Made by a program: the position numbers and the translations under genes
Part shown: positions 16,802 through 22,873 of the stretch, piece after piece
Position numbering within the stretch: the first letter of the stretch is position 1
Layout: each line of letters begins with the position of its first letter
DNA from: Pseudomonadota bacterium
Lineage (GTDB): Bacteria; Myxococcota_A; Bradymonadia; Bradymonadales; GCA-2716585
DNA: 61,984 nt
Direction: 5' to 3'
Assembly (NCBI GenBank): GCA_005804885.1
Contig: SYOX01000012.1
Span: 1 to 61,984 of the forward strand
The notes under the pieces: model-generated
Databases searched by the model: none
Seen by the model: only the letters and a program-made list of their open reading frames with translations
What the model was told of the DNA's origin: nothing

Positions 16802-16841
16802 GAGGTATAGGCGGGTGCCTATGCCGCACTTGAGAGGACGC

Positions 16842-17183
16842 ATGACTACACCCCCCTCAAACATGAAGATTACCTTCAAGGGCACTGGCGATAATGATGG
16901 AGTGCCTTATAAGGCAGCCGACATCACCAAGGCCTGTCGGCTTGGCGACTCCGTAGCTATCAGCTTCTATCAGCTTGATTACCAAGCCGTGGTTAATCAG
17001 CTCATCTCAACCCAAGAGTACGAGGCCAGTCAACACCTTATCCCGGCTTGCAAAGTTGTCCTTCCGCTCAGGGCATTTCAGCAGATGTTCAATGAGTTGA
17101 GCAACTTGGCCGAGCAACTGGTTGCTCAAGGCGTCATGGAGGAGCCAGACATGAAGGCTGACGAGGGGGAGGTCGAGCCGTGA
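16842..17183 (+). CDS. hypothetical protein, first of a coupled pair
   Basis: A 113-residue protein starting at the ATG at 16842 behind GAGAGGA. It has a strand-rich N-terminus (MKITFKGTG) and a helical C-terminus (FQQMFNELSNLAEQLV) with an acidic end. No family recognised. It overlaps the next gene by GTGA, so the two probably form one small system. Codon use is less GC-biased than in the replication genes, which suggests separate acquisition. Confidence 0.55.
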   Translation: MTTPPSNMKITFKGTGDNDGVPYKAADITKACRLGDSVAISFYQLDYQAVVNQLISTQEYEASQHLIPACKVVLPLRAFQQMFNELSNLAEQLVAQGVMEEPDMKADEGEVEP

Positions 17184-17725
17184 GCATCGCTCTGAATTAT
17201 CCACCGGGTGCTCTCTCGTCCAGCACGAAGACCCAGAAGACGAACCTCGCCGCGGCCCCCTTGGACACAATGAATGTGCTCATAAGCGCGCTCGGGGTTG
17301 AGATTGGGCAGCACACCCGACATGGAGCCCCCCGCTGGGTCTCGACCAAGAATTTCGCTACAGGCGCAGTAAGCGCTGTTTCCTTCGGGAGCATCTGCGC
17401 CGTCGGTCATCAAAGCCAGACCATAAGCCTCCGCGAGATTGCAACCGAGGCCATTGGAAACCTGACCAAGGTGCGCAACACCCTGGGGATTGAGCTTGCG
17501 GGGGCATGGCAGGGTCAATCTGACGCTGAGATTGAGGATCTGCTGACCGAAGAGGGTCTGGTTCGGCGTCCGATGGATTCCACCGACCTGGCCAAGAAGA
17601 TTGAACTGCTGCGTCGGCACCTGCCTGATGTTGACTGGGATGCAGAGTTGATATCGGACGCCCTCTTTGTTGACAGTGCCAGCGTCTTTGAGGCGCTCGA
17701 CCATTTGCGCCGAGTTGGCCCGTGA
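17180..17725 (+). CDS. hypothetical protein, second of a coupled pair
   Basis: A 181-residue protein with a GTG start overlapping the upstream stop. The middle (ISLREIATEAIGNLTKVRNTL) is helical, and the C-terminus (ELISDALFVDSASVFEALDHL) is acidic. No motif for catalysis is visible. The pairing behind a palindromic promoter resembles a toxin-antitoxin or small defence unit, but that is only a guess from layout. Confidence 0.5.
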   Translation: MSIALNYPPGALSSSTKTQKTNLAAAPLDTMNVLISALGVEIGQHTRHGAPRWVSTKNFATGAVSAVSFGSICAVGHQSQTISLREIATEAIGNLTKVRNTLGIELAGAWQGQSDAEIEDLLTEEGLVRRPMDSTDLAKKIELLRRHLPDVDWDAELISDALFVDSASVFEALDHLRRVGP

Positions 17726-18146
17726 CGGTGAGACATGGGCAGGGCGAAGCGATAGAGGGGGCCAAGATCTCGGGACAGTCGCGCAAGCCCCTCCGAGCCA
17801 AAGGGACAGAGGTGCGCAATGGCATCAACTGCGCTGTTTTTATGGCCGAGTTTGATGTTGGTTCCAAGGTGGAGGAGAGTCTTGCTCCTTCCGCCAGAAA
17901 GATTATTGATTCGTCCTTAACCCAGGAGAATGACTCACTTCTTTGCCGCAAAGCGTTCATCTATACACTTAAACCGCGCAGAATGAGCGAGGAAGTGAGT
18001 CACGGTAGTTCGACACATAAGACGAACAAGTGGCGGTTTTCCTCTCACACGGCGGTTCAGATCGATCAGCCTCGGGATATTGGGGGTCCGTGACTCTTGC
18101 CCTCCTCCATGGAAATCTTCCCGCCCTCCGCAGCCCACCTCCGGTA
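17726..18146. other. gap with 11-bp inverted repeat
   Basis: A 123-residue frame at 17722-18093 overlaps the previous stop, but its composition is not gene-like and I do not support it. TGACTCACTTC (17931-17941) and GAAGTGAGTCA (17992-18002) are perfect 11-bp inverted repeats 50 bases apart; they could be a small element's ends or a hairpin. Confidence 0.4.
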
Positions 18147-18240
18147 GCTTGAACCTGGTCGAAGGCGAACCCTCGCCCAACCACAGCCCCGACGACCCCG
18201 AGGGCGATCCTGATGACGAGGACGACGAGAGAAGAGCGCC
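18147..18240 (+). pseudogene. fragment copied from the LexA-like gene tail
   Basis: This segment reads NLVEGEPSPN, DDPEGDPDDEDDERRA, closely matching the C-terminal tail of the LexA-like protein at 6384-6707 (ELVEGEPSPC, DDNPEGDEDDERHA), also at DNA level. The winged-helix part is missing. It is immediately followed by hairpin repeat copy 4. It is the remnant of a second copy of the regulator. Confidence 0.6.
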
Positions 18241-18249
18241 TTGCGACTC

Positions 18250-18285
18250 CCCGCAGGACGCTGTGATCGGCTTCGGTCGTCGAGT
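18250..18285 (+). repeat. dispersed UUCG-hairpin repeat, copy 4
   Basis: Core CTGTGATCGGCTTCGGTCG with stem CGGC (18268-18271), TTCG loop and GTCG (18276-18279). It directly follows the LexA-tail fragment. Confidence 0.6.
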
Positions 18286-18303
18286 ACCGCTGAACAAACG
18301 ATT

Positions 18304-18338
18304 AACTGTTGATCTGTATAGTGATCAGAGGTACAGTT
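18304..18338 (+). promoter_or_regulatory. promoter and operator of the Panacea module
   Basis: TTGATC (18309-18314) and TACAGT (18332-18337) are 17 bases apart. AACTGT (18304-18309) and ACAGTT (18333-18338) are inverted repeats covering both boxes, and TGATC/GATCA (18310-18314, 18323-18327) lies between. This fits an autoregulated toxin-antitoxin operon. Confidence 0.5.
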
Positions 18339-18441
18339 GTTGCCCTGCCTCCCAATGAGGGGGTGTCAAACGCCAGTGGTTTTAGTTACCTTCAAGGATG
18401 CCGATGGACTCATGGGGTCGGCATCTGCAAGGCTGTTGGGT

Positions 18442-19203
18442 ATGAATACCGAGCGCATCTACAACCTGATCCTCTTCATGCTTCTCAGCGCGGCCCGCCT
18501 GGACGAGTGGCGCTGGCGGGAACTGGGGCCAATCCACATCCTCAAGTACCTCTACCTCGCTGACGTCGCTTACGCCGCTCGACGGGAGGGCCAGTCGTTC
18601 ACCGGGATCCCTTGGCGGTTCTACCACTTCGGCCCCTGGGACGAAGATGCCTACGCGAGCATTGAGTCGAGCATTCATCGGGGCGGCGCCGAGATCCGAA
18701 CCTTCGCTTCCGTCGGGGATAAGGATGGTGTGCGATACAGTCTTTCAGACGACGAGAAAGAGATGGATCGCCTCGAGTCGGCGCTCCCCATCTTCGTGTC
18801 GGGCCAACTGTCCAAGCTGATCAAGGAGTATGGCAACGACACAAACCGCCTCCTCCATCACGTCTACCGCACCGAGCCGATGATGCACGCCGCCCCCCAT
18901 GAACCCCTCGACTTGTCCCATGTGCCTCAAGAGGTCAGAGGCCCCCGCCCCGAGTCCCCGCAAAATCTCCTGAGCAAAAGACAACGAAAAGACCTCAAGG
19001 CCCGCTTCCAGGAGATCATGAGGCGTAAGATGCAAGAAAGGCAGGGGCGCCCAGAGCCGTCTGCCGAGGGAGGCGCTGCATACTTGAAGGTTGTCGATTT
19101 TCTCGATAGTCTTGACAATACGCCTCTTGAAGAATCGGAGGCCGAAATCGAGTTCTCGGAAGAGACATGGAAGTCGGAGTGGAGGCGTGAGCAACTACCC
19201 TGA
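18442..19203 (+). CDS. Panacea (DUF4065) domain antitoxin-like protein
   Basis: A 253-residue protein. Its N-terminal part matches the Panacea/DUF4065 (SocA/GepA-like) domain: ILKYLYLADVAYAARREGQS, then TGIPWRFYHFGPWDEDAYASI. The domain is known as a versatile antitoxin that neutralises many unrelated toxins. The C-terminal 90 residues are charged and probably disordered. I start at the ATG at 18442, close to the domain; an upstream ATG at 18409 is possible. The gene overlaps the next by 17 bases, the usual close coupling of such pairs. Confidence 0.7.
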   Translation: MNTERIYNLILFMLLSAARLDEWRWRELGPIHILKYLYLADVAYAARREGQSFTGIPWRFYHFGPWDEDAYASIESSIHRGGAEIRTFASVGDKDGVRYSLSDDEKEMDRLESALPIFVSGQLSKLIKEYGNDTNRLLHHVYRTEPMMHAAPHEPLDLSHVPQEVRGPRPESPQNLLSKRQRKDLKARFQEIMRRKMQERQGRPEPSAEGGAAYLKVVDFLDSLDNTPLEESEAEIEFSEETWKSEWRREQLP

Positions 19204-19906
19204 GGACTGCCCTCAGCATTACTGTGGCTCGTGGTGGATCAAAGGGAAGGGGCTCCAGAGGGGCAGCCTGATCTTCGCCTGGATCCCTGAGGCCGAAGCC
19301 ATCCCGATGGTCCTGGAGTCGACCGGTCGGCCTGATGATGACCACCGCACTCATCAGCGCGGGTCGGTCAGGATAGCGCCCCTTTCCATGAACTATCGAC
19401 CAGATGAAGATCGCCTCCCAGTTGCAGGAGTGCAACAGCACAAGGGTGAGGCCATCTTGGCTAGGAAGGCAAAGCGAAGGCCAGCCCTGGTTCTTCATGT
19501 TGGGGGCGAAGAGATACCAAAAAAGCTGACAATGGGGAAGGCCAAGCATGTACGCCAAAGGTCCCTACTCGTCGCGCCCTACTATGGAAACGACAAGAGC
19601 GGAACCAGGGGGGGCTTTCCGGACGAGATCTCCAGGCTGACTCGCCACTGCCATATCAGGCAATTCTTCTGGGACCAGCTTCCCGGAGGGAATACGCAAG
19701 AGTCCATCTTGCGGCTCGATCGCATCCAGAGCCTCATCAATGCGTCAGAGTCATACAAAGATGACGGGTGGCGACTGTCTGATGAGGCACTGGCTGTTCT
19801 GGACGACAGGCTGGAATGGTTCTGGTTCAACAGGCTGGACCCTGAGGGCTTCCACGCTCTCCTCCAGGAATTCTACCCCGACGAAGATATCCCCAGGGGT
19901 CCTTAA
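19187..19906 (+). CDS. probable toxin partner, PemK/MazF-like core
   Basis: A 239-residue protein with a GTG start at 19187 behind GGAGG and inside the end of the Panacea gene. The centre has RRPALVLHVGG and, later, RSLLVAPYYG, the two-strand pattern of PemK/MazF-type toxins; surrounding segments are longer than in a minimal MazF (about 110 residues). The N-terminus is Cys/Trp-rich. As the partner of a Panacea protein it is the expected toxin, most likely an RNase, although the fold assignment rests on short motifs. Confidence 0.5.
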   Translation: MSNYPEDCPQHYCGSWWIKGKGLQRGSLIFAWIPEAEAIPMVLESTGRPDDDHRTHQRGSVRIAPLSMNYRPDEDRLPVAGVQQHKGEAILARKAKRRPALVLHVGGEEIPKKLTMGKAKHVRQRSLLVAPYYGNDKSGTRGGFPDEISRLTRHCHIRQFFWDQLPGGNTQESILRLDRIQSLINASESYKDDGWRLSDEALAVLDDRLEWFWFNRLDPEGFHALLQEFYPDEDIPRGP

Positions 19907-19981
19907 CTCAAAGCCCCGCCCTCGAGGTTCGCAGGCAAAGCAATCTGCTCTCACCCCGAGTCACCCTGAGACCGTGGCCTG

Positions 19982-20530
19982 TCACGGGGTCGAAACCTCG
20001 CCGCCCGAGGTCGATATCTCCAGCTCGACCTCGGAGGCGTCGATGCCCCCGAACCGCAGCCGCGCCACAGCCTCCAGGAGGCGCGAGGCGGCGATCACGG
20101 GCTTGATCACATCATAGATCGCCATCGCGCGGGGGCCGTAGATGTAGAAGTCCACATCGTCACCCTCGGAGCTGTCACACCACCCGTCAGCCTCTCCCGC
20201 GTCAGCGGCATCGAGCGCCGCCACCATCGCGGACTGGAGATCATACGCCATGTCACCCCTCAAGCCGGGGGGAAATCGGGCGTGAAGGATGACAGCCTGG
20301 GTCTCACCCCTGGTCTCGACCCTCCCCCCGAAGGGATCCTCATGGTTGCACACACACCCGTCGGACCCGACGAAGGAGAGGCCAGCGGGGAGATGGCTTG
20401 CGAGCGCTCCCTTGACCACGTCGATCAACTTCACCCACGCGCGGATCGTGCGCTTGTCGTCCTTGGCCCGCGCCTTGATCTGGGCAAGCATGACCCTCTC
20501 CAGCGATCCCCTCTTCTTCGTCTTCTTCAT
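19982..20530 (-). CDS. hypothetical protein, last of a leftward four-gene set
   Basis: A 182-residue protein. The ATG at 20530 overlaps the ATPase stop (ATGA); an ATG two codons earlier (20536) is also possible. The N-terminus is basic and helical (MKKTKKRGSLERVMLAQIKA). The middle contains a short Cys pair (CVCNHEDPFGG), and the C-terminus is alpha/beta with an acidic character. No family recognised. Co-transcribed with a RecF/OLD-like ATPase, so it may be its effector or partner. Confidence 0.55.
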   Translation of the reverse strand: MKKTKKRGSLERVMLAQIKARAKDDKRTIRAWVKLIDVVKGALASHLPAGLSFVGSDGCVCNHEDPFGGRVETRGETQAVILHARFPPGLRGDMAYDLQSAMVAALDAADAGEADGWCDSSEGDDVDFYIYGPRAMAIYDVIKPVIAASRLLEAVARLRFGGIDASEVELEISTSGGEVSTP

Positions 20531-21240
20531 CGCCATGTCGAACCTTCGGATTGAGCGCCCTCGGGCGCGTTGATCGGCCAGTCCTCGCCCACCGTCCCCC
20601 AGAACTCGCCCGGAAAGATCATCCTGGCCCACCTGTCCGCCTCGGGGTGCTCATCAAGGCGCGAGACGCAAAGCCCATGCGGCCCGCGCGCAAAGACCCG
20701 CACCGAGCCCCACGGGCAGGCGTCGAGCAGATCGGGGCTGTGGGTGGCGATCACGGCCTGAGCCTTGCGCGCCGCGATGATGGCCGACAGCCGGATCATC
20801 AGGCGCTGCACCGCCGCCGGGTGCAGCCCAACCTCGGGTCCGTCAAGCAGGCACACCCTGCGGCTGTAAGCACACGCCAGGGCACCGAGCGCAAGGCGCA
20901 CCGCGCTGCCGTCATGGATGGGCGCAAGCCCGCCGTCGCCATCGACGAGTATCAGATCCCATCCCAACCCCTCGACTCGGCGCACGCGCTCCACACCCCT
21001 AATGTGCGGGAAGATGAACATGAGGTCATCCCCGATGGAGTCAGGGATGAGCGACCACGGGATCAAGGGCGGGTTGTTGGCCGATACGACGGGCGCGGGT
21101 GGGTGTTGCACGGTGTTGCGTGCGGCGTCAGCCACCACACGCAGCGCCTCCGACTTGCCCGATCCGTTGGCGCCGACGAAGACCGTCAGGCCGTCCTCAA
21201 GCTCGATCACAGCCCCGTCGAAGGCGACGCGCTCGATCAC
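20527..21240 (-). CDS. RecF/OLD-like ABC-type ATPase
   Basis: A 237-residue ATPase. Walker A GANGSGKS is at residues 23-30, an acidic Walker B with CLLDGPEVGLHPAAVQ lies in the second half, followed by ATHSPDLLDA, the H-switch typical of AAA_21/OLD/RecF-like proteins. It lacks the coiled-coil arms of SMC and the Toprim domain of OLD, so it is a minimal head. Start is GTG at 21240, overlapping the upstream gene (GTGA). Such ATPases in phage accessory regions often power defence or DNA repair systems. It does not look like a genome-packaging ATPase. Confidence 0.75.
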   Translation of the reverse strand: MIERVAFDGAVIELEDGLTVFVGANGSGKSEALRVVADAARNTVQHPPAPVVSANNPPLIPWSLIPDSIGDDLMFIFPHIRGVERVRRVEGLGWDLILVDGDGGLAPIHDGSAVRLALGALACAYSRRVCLLDGPEVGLHPAAVQRLMIRLSAIIAARKAQAVIATHSPDLLDACPWGSVRVFARGPHGLCVSRLDEHPEADRWARMIFPGEFWGTVGEDWPINAPEGAQSEGSTWR

Positions 21241-21704
21241 TGCAAGGCCTCCTTGAGCAGCGCGACCGCCTCGTATCCTTCGGGATGGGAGCGCCACACG
21301 CGCCCCGTCGTCGCCTCCAGCCACCACGGACCCGAGGCGTCCACACCCTCCACCCACGCATGAGGCTCGGGCGGGCCAAAGACGCGATCCCGCGTCCCCA
21401 ACACGATCCACGCCTCAATCCCCCCCGCCCTGGCCAGAGAGCACGCCAGGATCGAGAAGCAGTCGCAGTCGCCGCCGCCCTTGGCGATGACCGCAGCGGG
21501 CGAGCACCAGTGATCGTAGCCGTCAGCGGCGTCTGCGATGAACGCCAGCCTTCCGCTCCTTCTTTCGGCGGCGATCCACCCGCCCACCTCCTCGATGGCC
21601 TTCAGGGGGCGCTGTATGAGGTGGGCCACCTCCTCGGGGCGCACCAGATCGCGAGCCGCCTTCCTGAACTCGCTCAACCTCGGGACGATCATGTTGCACT
21701 GCAT
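21237..21704 (-). CDS. transglutaminase-fold protein
   Basis: A 155-residue protein with the papain-like transglutaminase core. GGGDCDCFSILACSL carries the nucleophile (C80 most likely), PHAWVEG the histidine (H115), and WWLEATTG the following strand and acidic residue region. Family members cleave or crosslink peptides. Start is taken at the ATG at 21704, which lies about 180 bases inside the preceding gene's open frame. The pairing with an ABC-type ATPase is unusual and suggests an ATP-controlled protease-like effector, or a virion maturation enzyme. Confidence 0.65.
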   Translation of the reverse strand: MQCNMIVPRLSEFRKAARDLVRPEEVAHLIQRPLKAIEEVGGWIAAERRSGRLAFIADAADGYDHWCSPAAVIAKGGGDCDCFSILACSLARAGGIEAWIVLGTRDRVFGPPEPHAWVEGVDASGPWWLEATTGRVWRSHPEGYEAVALLKEALQ

Positions 21705-22560
21705 CAGGGGCCTCGCGCGTCGTGGTGGGAGCTGGGGTCGGAGGGGATGGTGGCAACGATGCCACAGGCGGCCTGGGGGCAGGCTCGGGGGCCTGGGCCG
21801 CCTTGTCCCACGCCGCGCGCACCATGGGGACGCCGACCTCCAGCGCGAGTTGGCCCCACCCACCCACCAAGGACCCGAGATCCTTGAGCTGGGCGATCCT
21901 CTCGCGCATCCGGTCGGGGTCGGCCAGCGCGTCTTCCACGACGCCAAAGAGGCTGTCCTCCCGCTGTCGCCGGATCATCTCCGCGATCACGGCCACACCG
22001 TCGAGCCCGTCGGACTTGCGCGGCGCCGCCTGGTCGGGGTCGGGCGCCTTGAGGTGCGAGGCGTCTTGCTGCGCGACCCTCGGGCCTCGCATGGGGGTCG
22101 GGCACCACTTCTGGGCGAGAATGCGGGTGTCGGCACCCGCGAGCACCCCCTCGGTGGCCCTGGAGTAGAGCAGCAGCAGCAGCGGGCGATCTGGCCACCC
22201 GTAGTCCCCCGCGAAAATCACCAGATCCTCCAGATCGATCACGCACTCGGGGGGGATGACGAGCTGCTCTTCGGAGGGGGTGATGTTCGCCCCCCCACGC
22301 TCAGCCCGCAAGACCACCGCCCTCTCGAAGGGCCGAGGCTGTCGCCACTCCTCAAGCCAGCGCTCAGGCAAGGGCAAGGGCGGCAGCGTCCTGCCACCCA
22401 TCTGGGCGCTCGGGCACCCCTCAAGGTCGACCACTTCAAAATCAGCACTGGCGACATCGGCAGACTTTAACAAGGATAACTCTCTGGAGTTGTAACCCTT
22501 GTCATCCTTGTTTTGCTCGTGCGGCAACTCAGCCCCTCTCATTTCGCTCCACGCATCCAT
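21523..22560 (-). CDS. hypothetical protein with overlapping 3' end
   Basis: A 345-residue protein, first of the leftward set, ATG at 22560. Residues 50-150 are mixed alpha/beta (LVIPPECVIDLEDLVIFAGD, then RPLLLLLYSR). Residues 185-250 are helical, and then comes a Pro-rich linker. The last 60 residues (Arg/Gly/Pro-rich) overlap the transglutaminase gene in another frame and look like out-of-frame translation. Either the real protein is fused to the transglutaminase by a frameshift, or the genes truly overlap by 182 bases. No family recognised. Confidence 0.5.
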   Translation of the reverse strand: MDAWSEMRGAELPHEQNKDDKGYNSRELSLLKSADVASADFEVVDLEGCPSAQMGGRTLPPLPLPERWLEEWRQPRPFERAVVLRAERGGANITPSEEQLVIPPECVIDLEDLVIFAGDYGWPDRPLLLLLYSRATEGVLAGADTRILAQKWCPTPMRGPRVAQQDASHLKAPDPDQAAPRKSDGLDGVAVIAEMIRRQREDSLFGVVEDALADPDRMRERIAQLKDLGSLVGGWGQLALEVGVPMVRAAWDKAAQAPEPAPRPPVASLPPSPPTPAPTTTREAPDAVQHDRPEVERVQEGGSRSGAPRGGGPPHTAPPEGHRGGGRVDRRRKKERKAGVHRRRR

Positions 22561-22570
22561 CTCGCCCTCC

Positions 22571-22712
22571 CATTTTTGCCCTCGTGCTGGGTCGCGTGTC
22601 GATTTTTAGCCGCGCTCGCAGCTTCACGCCTGGATTTTTGGCGGCCTTTTTAGCGCGGCCAACACGGCGTCGATAGCTGGCGCCTTCTGATTTTTAGCGC
22701 ATTCTTAGCGCC
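22571..22712. promoter_or_regulatory. five copies of an ATTTTTAGCGC-like motif in the divergent gap
   Basis: The 313-bp gap between the leftward set and the late block has repeats at about 22601, 22633, 22646, 22689 and 22701, each a T-tract followed by (A/G)GCG(C/G). A partial copy lies at 22571. All have the same orientation. They may be binding sites of an activator for late genes, or the promoter-proximal part of a replication or packaging signal. Confidence 0.45.
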
Positions 22713-22824
22713 GTGGGAAGTTCGCCCGCCCAAAACCAACGCGTTTTTGTCTTGCGCTTCGGCAAAAAAGCAATCAGCCTTTCCGGTGAAGGTCATGGAT
22801 CGCAACACGGCTTATTCGACTCAC

Positions 22825-22848
22825 TTGTAACGGTTGTAAGCCTTGTAG
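22825..22848 (+). promoter_or_regulatory. TTGTAA triplet repeat before the late block
   Basis: TTGTAA, TTGTAA and TTGTAG start at 22825, 22834 and 22843, a 9-bp period, 26 bases before the first late gene. A related triplet (TTGTAA, TTGTCA, TTGTTT; 22490-22513) lies on the other side of the gap, inside the leftward gene's start. No ordinary -10/-35 pair is evident, so an element-encoded regulator may be used. Confidence 0.35.
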
Positions 22849-22873
22849 AAACTAGACAACAAATCGGTGTATC

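Larger units (their letters stand above)
16531..16841. other. gap with two hairpin repeats and a promoter
   Basis: No gene. It holds repeat copies 2 and 3, about 70 bases apart, then the promoter-operator region of the gene at 16842. Confidence 0.6.

Noticed and set aside
17722..18093. 123-residue gene overlapping the previous stop
   Set aside because: Poor composition, spans an 11-bp inverted repeat, and no conserved pattern; treated as non-coding.
20527..21240. Genome-packaging ATPase
   Set aside because: The ATHSPDLLD and GPEVGLHP motifs mark a RecF/OLD-type ATPase, and the gene lies in a leftward accessory unit.
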